A DNA stretch of 64,000 nucleotides, from positions 1 through 64,000 of the forward strand of contig NZ_JOFJ01000019.1 in the NCBI RefSeq assembly GCF_000718255.1, written 5' to 3'. Each line of letters begins with the position of its first letter. Position 1 is the stretch's first letter. The notes beneath the pieces are model-generated. The model made no database searches. It saw only the letters and a program-made list of their open reading frames with translations, and was not told the origin of the DNA. The stretch is from Spirillospora albida. Lineage in GTDB: Bacteria > Actinomycetota > Actinomycetes > Streptosporangiales > Streptosporangiaceae. A program made the translations under genes and the position numbers. Positions 8,432 to 17,156 of the stretch are shown piece after piece.

Positions 8432-9271
8432 TCAGCGCCGGCGCCGACGCCCCCGCGTGCGGCGCCGCACGAGGAACCGGACGGCGAGCAGCAGCGCGAC
8501 GAGCCCGCCGGCCGCCGGGACGGCCCGCTTGGCGACCGACGGCCCGGCCACCTCGAACAGGTCGATCACGTCGTCGTCCCGTTCGGCCCGGATGGGCGTC
8601 ACCGAGGCCCGCTCCACGACCGGCTTCTGCTCCACGACCGGCGCCGGCTCCTGCTCGACGGCGGGAGCGGGCGCCTGCTGCGGGACGGCCCGCGGACGCG
8701 GCGTCTCCACGGCCGGGGCCTCGACCGGCTCAGCGGGCTCGGCCGCCGCCTCGGGCTCAGCGGCCGCCGCGGCTTCGGGGGTGGTGTTTGGTGCCGCCGG
8801 GGGCTCGGGGGTCGGCGCGGGTTCGGCGGGGGATTCGAGTTCCTTGGCGAGGGCCTTGGCGAAGCGGGCGATGAGCTTCGAGCCGACCTCGGCGAGGATG
8901 TTGCGGCCGAACTGGGCGGGACGGCCCGTCACGTTCAGCTTGGTGTGGACGGCGACCTTCGTCGTGCCGTCCTCCTCGGTCAGGCGGGCCTGGACGGTCG
9001 CGTTGGCGGTGCCGGAGCCGCGCGCCTCCTTGGCGGCCGCCTCGATCGCGACCGTGCGGGACGACGCGTCGGCGGACACGATGCGGGCGGTGCCCCGGTA
9101 GGTGATGGTCATCGCGCCGACCTTCACCTTGAGCCGGCCGGTGTGCTCGTCGCCGTCGGACGCGTCGAGGGTCGCTCCCGGCATGCACAGCGCGACGCGT
9201 TCCACGTCGAGCAGCACCGACCAGGCCTCGTCCACCGGTACGGGGACGGTGAAATCGTGGTCGAGCTCCAT
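8432..9271 (-). CDS. CoxG-like SRPBCC protein with C-terminal membrane anchor
   Basis: Residues 1-150 form a CoxG/SRPBCC domain (MELDHDFTVPVPVDEAW start, MPGATL segment), the lipid-binding fold associated with CO dehydrogenases. A roughly 90-residue Ala/Pro/Glu-rich linker follows. The C-terminus is one hydrophobic segment (AAGGLVALLLAVRFLV) and an arginine-rich tail, so the domain is probably tethered to the inner face of the membrane. AAGGA lies 7 bp before the ATG. It is 113 bp downstream of coxM in the same direction. CoxG proteins are reported to link the dehydrogenase to membrane quinones; the fused anchor fits that role. 279 residues. Confidence 0.85.
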   Translation of the reverse strand: MELDHDFTVPVPVDEAWSVLLDVERVALCMPGATLDASDGDEHTGRLKVKVGAMTITYRGTARIVSADASSRTVAIEAAAKEARGSGTANATVQARLTEEDGTTKVAVHTKLNVTGRPAQFGRNILAEVGSKLIARFAKALAKELESPAEPAPTPEPPAAPNTTPEAAAAAEPEAAAEPAEPVEAPAVETPRPRAVPQQAPAPAVEQEPAPVVEQKPVVERASVTPIRAERDDDVIDLFEVAGPSVAKRAVPAAGGLVALLLAVRFLVRRRTRGRRRRR

Positions 9272-9384
9272 GATCAGTCCTTCTTCGTCCGGAGAACTTG
9301 CCCGCGACCCTACAACGTCCGGTTCGGGTGGTTTGGGATGTCCGCGCGGCCGGGCCGGTCCGGCCCGCCCGGCCGCGCGCATCC

Positions 9385-10230
9385 TCAGACCGCCGCCGCG
9401 GCGGCCAGCGCCCGCGCGGTCAGGACCGCCGCGAGATGCGTCCGATACTCGGCCGACCCGTCCAGGTCGGAGGGCGGCTCGGTGCCCTCGGCGGCCAGCT
9501 CCGCCGCGTCCCGGATCGCCGCGCCGCCGGCCAGGGCCTCCTCGACCGCGCGGCACCGCACCGGCACCGGGCCCATGTTCGTCAGCGCGACCCGCGCGTC
9601 GCCGACCCGGCCGTCGTCGCGGCGGACCGCGCACGCGACGCCCACGATCGCCCACGCCTGCGCCGTCCGGTGGAACTTCTCGTAGTGGACGCCCCAGCCC
9701 TCGCCGGGCTTCGGCACCCGGATACCGGTGAGCAGCTCGTCCGGCTCCAGCGCCGACGTCATCCAGTCGACGAAGAAGTCCGCCGCCGGGATCCGCCGCT
9801 CGCCCCGCGCCGACCGTGCGAGGAGCTCCGCGTCCAGCGCCACCGCCACCGCCGGGAGGTCGCTCGCCGGATCGGCGTGCGCGAGGGCCCCGCCGAACGT
9901 GCCGCGATGCCGGACGGCCGGGTCCGCGACCTTCGCCGTCGCCCGCACGAGCAGCGGGGCGTGCGCGCGGACGAGGGGATCGCGCAGCACCCGGTGGTGC
10001 GTCGCGAGCGCGCCGATGACGATGGCGTCGCCGTCGTCCCGGACGTCCCGCAGGGAGTCGAGCCGGTCGAGGTCGATCAGCGTGTCGGGCATCGCGAGCC
10101 GCATCCGCAGCAGCGGCATGAGGCTCTGCCCGCCCGCGATGATCTTCGCGTCCTCGCCCGCGTCGGTGAGGGCCTCCAGGGCCTCGTCCACCGATTCCGG
10201 CCGCACGTAGTCGAACGACGCGGGGATCAT
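9385..10230 (-). CDS. coxM: CO/xanthine dehydrogenase family FAD-binding subunit
   Basis: A 281-residue FAD_binding_5 plus CO_deh_flav_C protein. The FAD pyrophosphate loop is AGGQSLMPLL, and a second loop is RGTFGGALAHADPASD. It passes electrons from the iron-sulfur subunit to an external acceptor. The start ATG overlaps the coxL stop as ATGA, giving strict coupling. The gene name reflects family membership; the true substrate of the complex may not be CO. Confidence 0.9.
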   Translation of the reverse strand: MIPASFDYVRPESVDEALEALTDAGEDAKIIAGGQSLMPLLRMRLAMPDTLIDLDRLDSLRDVRDDGDAIVIGALATHHRVLRDPLVRAHAPLLVRATAKVADPAVRHRGTFGGALAHADPASDLPAVAVALDAELLARSARGERRIPAADFFVDWMTSALEPDELLTGIRVPKPGEGWGVHYEKFHRTAQAWAIVGVACAVRRDDGRVGDARVALTNMGPVPVRCRAVEEALAGGAAIRDAAELAAEGTEPPSDLDGSAEYRTHLAAVLTARALAAAAAV

Positions 10231-12616
10231 CGGGCACCTCCCGCCGAGCCGAGCCCGCCGCCCGCACCCGGTTCGGCCAGGTCGGGCGGGCTTTCGTCGC
10301 GGAGCGCCCGCCACACCCGCTCGGGCGTGCACGGCATCGGGACGTCCCGGACGCCGTACGGGCGCAGCGCGTCCACGATCGCGTTCACGACGGCGGGCGT
10401 GGACGCGATCGTGCCCGCCTCGCCGACGCCCTTCACGCCGAGCGGGTTCGTCGTCGCGGGCGTCTCCGTCCGCTCGGTGACGAACTCGGGCAGGTCGGCC
10501 GCCGTCGGGATCAGGTAGTCCGCCATGGTCGTCGTGGTCAGGTTCCCCTCCGCGTCGTACACGGCCTCCTCGAAGAGGGCCTGCGCGATGCCCTGCGCGA
10601 GACCGCCGTGCACCTGCCCCTCCACGATGACCGGGTTCACGACCTTCCCGACGTCGTCGAGCGCGACGTACGAGCGGAGCCTCACCATCCCCGTCTCCGT
10701 GTCGACCTCCGCCGCGCACAGGTGCGTGCCATGGGGGAAGGAGAAGTTCTCCGGGTCGAAGGTCGCGTCCGAGTCCAGGGAGGGCTCGACGCCGTCGGGC
10801 AGGTCGTGCGCGGCGAACGCGGCCGTCGCGACCTCCTGGATGGTGCGGCCCTCCTGCTCGACGCCGCGGACGCTGAACCGCCCGCCGCTGAACTCCAGGT
10901 CCTGCTCGGACGCCTCCAGCAGATGCGCGGCGACCTTCCGGGCCTTGTCGACGACCTTCTCGCAGGCGGAGTACAGCGCGACCCCGCCGACCGCGAGCGA
11001 ACGCGACCCGTAGGTGTCCATTCCCTTGTGCGAGACGGCGGTGTCGCCGTGCAGGACCCGCACGTCCTCGAACGGGACCCCGAGCCTGTCCGCCGTGATC
11101 TGCGCCCACGCCGTCTCATGGCCCTGCCCGTGCGGTGACGTCCCCGTCACCACCTCGACCTTCCCCGACGGCAGGACCCGGACCGACGCGTGCTCCCACC
11201 CGCCGGCGCCGTAGGACAGCGACCCGAGCACCCGCGACGGCGCGAGCCCGCACATCTCCGTGAACACCGACACCCCGATGCCGAGCTGCACCGGGTCGCG
11301 CCGCTCCCGCCGGTCGGCCTGCTCCGCGCGCAACTTGTCGTAGGCGAACAGCTCCAGGGCCCGCTCCGTCGCCGACTCGTAGTCGCCCGAGTCGTACGTG
11401 AGGCCCGCGACCGTGTCGTAGGGGAACTCCTCGTGCCGGATCCAGTTGCGGCGCCGCACCTCGACGGGGTCGAGGTCCAGTTCGGCGGCGAGCTCGTCCA
11501 TCAGGCGCTCGATCGCGAACGTCGCCTCCGGGCGCCCCGCCCCCCGGTAGGCGTCCGTCGGCATCTTGGTGGTGAAGACGCCCGTGCAGGTCAACGAGTA
11601 CGCGTCCATCTTGTAGACGCCGCTGTACATGAACGCGCCGAGCAGCGGGATGCCGGGCGTCACGAGCATCAGGTAGGCGCCCATGTCCGCCAGGAGCTCC
11701 ACCTTGATGCCGCGGAGGCGTCCGTCGCGCTCCGCCGCGAGCGTGAGCCGCTGGATCTGGTCGCGGCCGTGGTGGACGGTCATGTTCCCTTCGCTCCGGG
11801 ACTCCGTCCACTTCACGGGACGCCCGAGCCGCCGCGCGAGCAGCAGCGCGATGACCTCCTCCCCGTACACCTGGAGCTTCGACCCGAAACCGCCGCCCAC
11901 ATCGGGCGCGACGACCCGCAGCCGGTGCTCGGGGACGCCCGTCACCGTCGCGAGCATCAGCCGCAGGATGTGCGGGATCTGCGTCGAGGAGTACAGCGTG
12001 AACTCGTCCCCCTCCGGGACGCACAGGACCGACCTCGGCTCCATCGCCGTCGGGATGAGCCGCTGCTGCACGTACCGGCGCTCGATCAGTACGGGCGCGT
12101 CCCTGAGCGCCGCGTCCACGTCACCGTTCTCGAAGACCCACGTGTAGGACGAGTTCGTCCCGAGGCCCTCGTGCACGAGGTCGGCGCCCTCCTCCAGCGC
12201 CGCCTCCATGTCGACGACAGCGGGCAGGGGCTCGTAGTCGACGTCGATCTCCTCCAGGGCATCGACCGCCGCGTACGGGTCCCGCGCGACCACGCACGCC
12301 ACCGGCTCGCCCACGTAGCGGACCTCGTCCACCGCCATCGGGGGATGCTCCGGAAGCCTCATGTCCTCCGTGACGACCCAGGCGCACGGCAGCGAGCCCT
12401 GCTCGTCCGCGAGGTCGGCGCCGCTGAGCACGGCCACCACCCCCGGACGCCCCTTCGCCGGCTCCGTGTCGACCCGGGTGATGCGCGCGTGCGCGATGGG
12501 GCTGCGCAGGTACGCGACATGGAGGGTCCCGGCCGGCGTCATGTTGTCGGTCCAGCGCGTCCGGCCCGTGACGAGCCGCGCGTCCTCGGACCGCAGCCGG
12601 GGACTGCCGACCTCGG

Positions 12617-12620
<4 letters not shown>
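10227..12620 (-). CDS. coxL: Form II CO dehydrogenase-like molybdopterin large subunit
   Basis: A 797-residue molybdenum hydroxylase large subunit. The active-site loop reads AYRGAGRPE, the form II signature, not the AYRCSFR loop of proven aerobic CO dehydrogenases. The catalytic glutamate is in GVKGVGEAGT near the C-terminus, and the cofactor-binding PDVGGGFGSK segment is present. The GTG start overlaps the coxS stop (GTGA). Form II enzymes have poorly known substrates: aldehydes, purines and other heterocycles are as likely as CO. Cytoplasmic, working with CoxS and CoxM. Confidence 0.92.
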
Positions 12621-13099
<479 letters not shown>

Positions 13100-13271
13100 G
13101 CAGTGCTCCCAGGGACGTCTCAGGGTGGGGGACTCGTCGAGAACGACGTCCCTGGGGGTCCGCGCTGCACCGGCCACGTCATCGGGGCCACCTCCGTGGA
13201 AGGCGACCTAACGAAGGTAAGCCGGAGTTGAAATCCGTACTAGACCTCGACGTGGCCTAATTCACACCGGT

Positions 13272-13982
13272 TCAGTGCACCCGCAGCAGGACCGGCCATG
13301 TCTTCGGGCCGACGACGCCGTCGTCCTCGACTCCGCCCCAGCGCTGCACGGCCTTCACGGCCGACTCGGTCGTCCCGTCGAACTTGCCGTTGACTCGGAC
13401 CTCGGAGTGGCTGCGCGCCAGCAGCAGGCCCTGCACGGTCTCGACGTGCTCGCCGGTGTCGCCCCGGCTCAGCATCGGCAGTTTCTTCACGATGTCCTCC
13501 GTCCAGTGGCCGCCCGAGTACGCCGGCCGTCCGAAGCCGGCGATGACGCTCGCGTCGCGGACGCGGCGCTTCACCGCGTCGCCCGTGTTGCCCTCGATCG
13601 TCTGGACGCGTCCCCCGCCGAGGACGACCTCGACGACGCCCACGTGGTCGATGGCCCCGACGGAGTTCGTCGCGCCCCAGTCGAAGAACACCAGGTCGCC
13701 GGGCTTGGCCGCGTTCACCCCGGCCGTCGTCCCGTTGCGCCAGCGTCCGATACGCACGAAATCTTCCGCGTGCCAGACCGTGTAGGCGCGGTCGCCTCCC
13801 GGCAGGACCGCGGCGGCGTTGTCGCTGTGCCGCGCCCAGTAGGTCACCGCCATGTCGCACCACGGCGCCCTGAGGAACTCGCTCCCGCGCCTGGCCGCGT
13901 ACTCGCGCGTGATCGTGTTCGGGCGTCCCGACATCCCGAGGGTCCGCCGGGCCGCCGCCAGCATGCCGGCCGCCGTCCCCAT
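13272..13982 (-). CDS. CHAP-domain peptidoglycan hydrolase with C-terminal peptidoglycan-binding domain
   Basis: A 236-residue CHAP amidase/endopeptidase domain. The nucleophile is Cys42 in PWCDMAVTYWA, the histidine is in IDHVGVVE, and an acidic partner follows in TIEGN. The C-terminus is a PG_binding_1 domain (RGDTGEHVETVQGLLL then GKFDGTTESAVKAVQ). No signal peptide is visible, so it is either exported by an unusual route or acts after lysis. The start ATG overlaps the stop of a 52-codon gene as TGATG, so the two are co-translated. Confidence 0.88.
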   Translation of the reverse strand: MGTAAGMLAAARRTLGMSGRPNTITREYAARRGSEFLRAPWCDMAVTYWARHSDNAAAVLPGGDRAYTVWHAEDFVRIGRWRNGTTAGVNAAKPGDLVFFDWGATNSVGAIDHVGVVEVVLGGGRVQTIEGNTGDAVKRRVRDASVIAGFGRPAYSGGHWTEDIVKKLPMLSRGDTGEHVETVQGLLLARSHSEVRVNGKFDGTTESAVKAVQRWGGVEDDGVVGPKTWPVLLRVH

Positions 13983-14140
13983 CAGGAACCCTCTCCCCGG
14001 AAGATCCCGTCCGCGTCCGGCTCGCCGTACAGCCGCCGCAGCACCTCCTCCTCGTCCGCCTCCGTGGGTCGGTGGACGTCCGGGTGGACGTCCACCTCGT
14101 CCATATGTTCCAGCTCTTCGATATCTCGGGGGGTCGTCAC
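13982..14140 (-). CDS. Small acidic protein coupled to CHAP hydrolase
   Basis: A 52-residue ORF with a near-ideal ribosome site (GGAGGAG, 2 bp from the GTG). Its stop overlaps the CHAP gene start (TGATG). The product is very acidic (EELEHMDEVDVHPDV, TEADEEEVLRRLYGE) with no membrane segment or cysteine. I do not recognise the family. The coupling suggests it partners, inhibits or escorts the hydrolase. Confidence 0.75.
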   Translation of the reverse strand: MTTPRDIEELEHMDEVDVHPDVHRPTEADEEEVLRRLYGEPDADGIFRGEGS

Positions 14141-14283
14141 TTCTCCTCCACAGCGCCGGTCGTGCGTTTCCGCCGCATCGAGTGGGCGGCGCCCGACCGA
14201 CCGTAATGGGCAGGACCCCTACTTCTCCGGATTTCTCGCGAAAACACGCCTCCGCGATATGAGCTGGTCAAACGCGGGCAAGG

Positions 14284-15837
14284 TCAGCGTCGCCGCGGCG
14301 TCAGCTCCCGGGCGTGGAGGACGCGCCCGTCCAGATCCCTCAGCCGGACGGTCAGCGCGCGGGACGCGGCGTCGATCGCGACCTCGCCGAAGAACTGGTG
14401 GCCCTCGGCCGGTGACGTGTTCGCGCGCGGCGGCGCCTGCTGGAACGCCACGGTCGCGCCGAAGGTGGTGTCGAGCCTGTTGGGGCCGAACGCGCCGGCG
14501 TTCAGGGGGCCCGACACGAATTCCCAGAACGGATCGAAGTCGGAGAAGCCCGCCTTGGCCGGGTCGTAGTAATGGGCCGCCGTGTAGTGCACGTCGGCGG
14601 TCAGCCACACCATGTTCCGGACGCGGTGCCTCTTCGCGTGCGAAAGGAGATCGGCGATCTCGCGTTCCCGCCCCAGCGGGGCGCCGTGGTCGCCCTGGGC
14701 GACGCCCTCCTGCGCCGTGCCGTCCGGGACGATGAGGCCGAGCGGCAGGTCGGCCGCGATGACCTTCCACACCGCCGCGGACGCGCGGAGCTCCCGCTTC
14801 AGCCACGCGAGCTGCTCGGCGCCGAGCAGGCCCTCCCTCTGCGTGGGCGACGCGCCGTCGTCGTTCGCCGACTTGTACGTCCGCATGTCGAGCATGAATA
14901 TGTCCAGCAGGGGGCCGTAGGAGATCTTCCGGTACATGCGTCCGCCGCGCTGGGCGGGCACGGCCATCGGGGTGTACTCGAACACCGCGCGGCGGGCGCG
15001 TGCGGCGAGGACGTCGACGCGCTTCTCGGTGTAGAGCGGGCTGTCGAGGATCTCGCCCGGGTACCAGTTGTTGACGACCTCGTGGTCGTCCCACTGGTAC
15101 AGCATCGGGACGTGGGCGTTGAAGGCCCGCAGGTTGTCGTCCAGGAGGTTGTAGCGGAACTGGCCGCGGTACTCGGGGAGCGTCTGCGCGACGGCCGACT
15201 TCTCCGGGGTGACGACGTTGCGCCAGACACGGCCGTCCGGGAGGGCCACGGTCTCCTGAAGCGGGCCGTCCGCGTAGACGAAGTCGCCGCTGCACAAGAA
15301 GAAGTCGGGGTCGACCGCGCTCATCGCCCGGAAGATGCGGAAGCCGCCGAGGTCCGGGTTGATGCCCCAGCCCTGCCCGGCCAGGTCGCCCGACCAGACG
15401 AAACGGATGTCGCGGGCGTGGCGGGGGGCCGTGCGGAGCCGTCCGGTGACGGGCTCGGACGCGAGGTGCCGGTCGAGCGCGTCCAGCCGCACCCGGTAGT
15501 GCAGTTCCTCGCCGGGGGGCAGGCCGCGCAGGAACGCCTTGCCCGTGAGGTCGGTGTCCGGGGTGAGGACGGGCCCCCGGACGGTGCGGGCGCCGCGGAA
15601 GTCGGGGCGGCGGCTCAGCTCGACGAGCATCCGGGCCGGGCGGTCGGACCGCGTCCAGATGACGGCCTCGCGGGCGCTCACGTCGCCGCTCTGGACGCCG
15701 TGGGTGATGCGTGGCCGGCCGCCGCGCAGCAGGCCGGCCGCCGGGCCCGCGAGCGCCGGGGCGCCGCCGCCCAGCAAGGAGAGTGCCGCGCCGCCGCCGG
15801 CCGCCAGGCCGCCGCGCAGAAGGGTGCGCCGATCCAT
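14284..15837 (-). CDS. phoD: PhoD-family alkaline phosphatase/phosphodiesterase, Tat-exported
   Basis: 517 residues with a twin-arginine signal (MDRRTLLRGG and a Gly/Ala-rich hydrophobic stretch). An N-terminal beta-rich PhoD_N domain (THGVQSGDVS) is followed by the metallophosphatase core with GDFVYADG, WDDHEVVNNW and LTADVHYTAAHYY. These hold the metal ligands of calcium/iron-dependent PhoD enzymes, which release phosphate from mono- and diesters outside the cell. ATG at 15837 is preceded by GGAGGA. Pho-box regulation could not be confirmed by eye. Confidence 0.93.
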   Translation of the reverse strand: MDRRTLLRGGLAAGGGAALSLLGGGAPALAGPAAGLLRGGRPRITHGVQSGDVSAREAVIWTRSDRPARMLVELSRRPDFRGARTVRGPVLTPDTDLTGKAFLRGLPPGEELHYRVRLDALDRHLASEPVTGRLRTAPRHARDIRFVWSGDLAGQGWGINPDLGGFRIFRAMSAVDPDFFLCSGDFVYADGPLQETVALPDGRVWRNVVTPEKSAVAQTLPEYRGQFRYNLLDDNLRAFNAHVPMLYQWDDHEVVNNWYPGEILDSPLYTEKRVDVLAARARRAVFEYTPMAVPAQRGGRMYRKISYGPLLDIFMLDMRTYKSANDDGASPTQREGLLGAEQLAWLKRELRASAAVWKVIAADLPLGLIVPDGTAQEGVAQGDHGAPLGREREIADLLSHAKRHRVRNMVWLTADVHYTAAHYYDPAKAGFSDFDPFWEFVSGPLNAGAFGPNRLDTTFGATVAFQQAPPRANTSPAEGHQFFGEVAIDAASRALTVRLRDLDGRVLHARELTPRRR

Positions 15838-15979
15838 CGAGTCCTCCGTTCCCGTGGGGTCGGGGCGCATGCTGCCGCCGCACGGCCGGGTCCGGACGGC
15901 GCCCGGCTTGATCGGCGATGGCCGGTGGATGAACGTTCCACTTGACAACTGTGGGTGACGGAGTGTCTCCTATAGGTCT

Positions 15980-16063
15980 ATGTCAGCGCGCCTCTTCTTC
16001 GACAGCCCCGTGGCCCTCCGCCGCGTGGCCAGCGCGCTGTGTCCTTCGTGTTGTCGTCACTGA
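15980..16063 (+). CDS. Cysteine-rich leader peptide (putative attenuator)
   Basis: A 27-codon ORF ending ALCPSCCRH. It matches the actinobacterial leader-peptide pattern RRVASALC that sits before sulfur and cysteine genes. A TATAGG element ends just 4 bp before the ATG, so the mRNA probably starts at the ATG (leaderless). The cysteine codons near the end would stall ribosomes when cysteinyl-tRNA is scarce. The next gene, 102 bp on, is a cysteine-dioxygenase-like protein, so control by cysteine makes sense. A 10-bp direct repeat, GTCACTGACC, covers the stop (16056-16065) and recurs at 16071-16080. Confidence 0.75.
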   Translation: MSARLFFDSPVALRRVASALCPSCCRH

Positions 16064-16092
16064 CCTCGTAGTCACTGACCCGCTCCGTCTTG

Positions 16093-16106
16093 GGCGATGT
16101 TTCGCC
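16093..16106 (+). promoter_or_regulatory. Candidate attenuator hairpin after leader peptide
   Basis: A short hairpin (GGCGA, 4-nt loop, TCGCC) lies 29 bp downstream of the leader stop and before the cysteine-dioxygenase-like start. It may be one arm of an attenuation switch; alternative pairings were not worked out. Confidence 0.35.
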
Positions 16107-16165
16107 GGGCCTTCCGCGCCCAGGTGATGTCCGCCCGTCATCCGGCTCACACGAAGGACTCCCAA

Positions 16166-16597
16166 GTGGTTCCCGATCTCACCATGCGCGGCCAGGACGA
16201 CCCTCACGGCCGGACGGCCGTCACGCGCCCGCCGACCGTCGGCCAGCTCGCCGCCCACGTCCGCGACCTGGCCGCCCGGCCCGCCGGCTGGTGGCGCCGC
16301 GCGGCCTTCGACGACGGCGCTCCCGTCCGCACCGAGCTCGACGGCCCGGACGGCGCGCGCGTGTGGGTGACGACCTGGCCGCCCGGCCACCGCGGCGCCG
16401 TCCACGGCGAGCACGCGGGCACGACCGTCGGCACGCTGCTGGCGGGGGAGCTGGCCGAGGTCGTGATCAGCGCGGACGGGGTGACGGAGCGGCCGCTGCG
16501 TCCCAACCGCGTGCGCGTCCACGGCGGCGACCGGACGCACGGCCTGATCAATCCGGGCCCCGCCTACGCGGTCACCCTCCACGCCTCCGCGGGCTAG
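16166..16597 (+). CDS. Cysteine dioxygenase-like cupin protein
   Basis: A 143-residue single cupin. The region TWPPGHRGAVHGEHAGTT aligns with the PGxxTxxHDHG metal site of cysteine dioxygenase, and THGLINPGPAYAVTLHA with the third histidine motif. The first metal motif reads HGEH instead of HDHG, so ligand spacing is atypical and activity is uncertain. Cysteine dioxygenase makes cysteine sulfinate. The GTG at 16166 has AAGGA upstream; an ATG at 16184 is an alternative. The leader peptide upstream supports a cysteine link. Confidence 0.7.
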   Translation: MVPDLTMRGQDDPHGRTAVTRPPTVGQLAAHVRDLAARPAGWWRRAAFDDGAPVRTELDGPDGARVWVTTWPPGHRGAVHGEHAGTTVGTLLAGELAEVVISADGVTERPLRPNRVRVHGGDRTHGLINPGPAYAVTLHASAG

Positions 16598-16865
16598 CTG
16601 TACTGACCACAGAGGTTGTGAACGCGGCGTCCCGCCCGAGGACGGGGAGCAGGGCGAAGTAGGTGAGGTACGGCGGCAGGTCGGGCAGGCGTTCGGCGTC
16701 GCCGGTCTCCACCTCGATGCAGATGGCGGTGCAGACGCCGCCGATGATCGCGTCGACGACGGTCCTGGGCAGGGATGGCGGGCCCGGCGAGGCGGCGGAG
16801 CGGGAGCCGGGCAGCGGCGGCTCGGGGCCGCTCGTCCCCGGTGCGCCGGGCTGCCGTGACATCAC
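16572..16865 (-). pseudogene. Remnant of a TetR-family regulator (C-terminal part only)
   Basis: The middle of this ORF (VVDAIIGGVCTAICIEVETG, then LPDLPPYLTYFALLPVLG) resembles the C-terminal ligand-binding helices of actinobacterial TetR regulators. No DNA-binding domain is found upstream on this strand or in the other frames; the first 30 residues are low complexity. It looks like a decayed leftover. It fills most of the 352-bp gap 16598-16949, which otherwise shows nothing. Confidence 0.5.
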
Positions 16866-16949
16866 CGAACCGCGTGTTCCTCTGCCCCGTGTCCGCCCAG
16901 GTGGGCGGCGCGTGCCGTTGAGGACACCCTACCGGCGCCGGGCGCCGGT

Positions 16950-17156
16950 TCACCGTTCCCGGCGGCGTCCCCGGGTGAGGACGCGGACGATCCCGACGAG
17001 GCCGAGCCCGATGAGGACGACCGGGATCAGCACCGACGGCTCCAGGACGGACGCGTCGGAGAGCCCGCCGGCGAGGAAGAGGCCCGCGAGGGCGAGGAAG
17101 AACAGGCCGGTGACGGGTCCCGCCGGGTCGAACCGGCGGTGCCTCCGCTCAACCAC
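16950..17156 (-). CDS. Small two-helix membrane protein of the PspC locus
   Basis: 68 residues with two hydrophobic segments (GLFFLALAGLFLAGGL and LIPVVLIGLGLVGIVRVL) and basic ends. The GTG start overlaps the upstream PspC gene by 8 bp (GTGGTTGA), so it is co-translated with it. No specific family is recognised; its position suggests a membrane partner in envelope-stress sensing. Confidence 0.8.
   Translation of the reverse strand: MVERRHRRFDPAGPVTGLFFLALAGLFLAGGLSDASVLEPSVLIPVVLIGLGLVGIVRVLTRGRRRER

Noticed and set aside
8432..10267. 611-residue fusion of coxM region and CoxG
   Set aside because: The upstream part is out-of-frame reading of coxM; CoxG has its own ribosome site and ATG at 9271.
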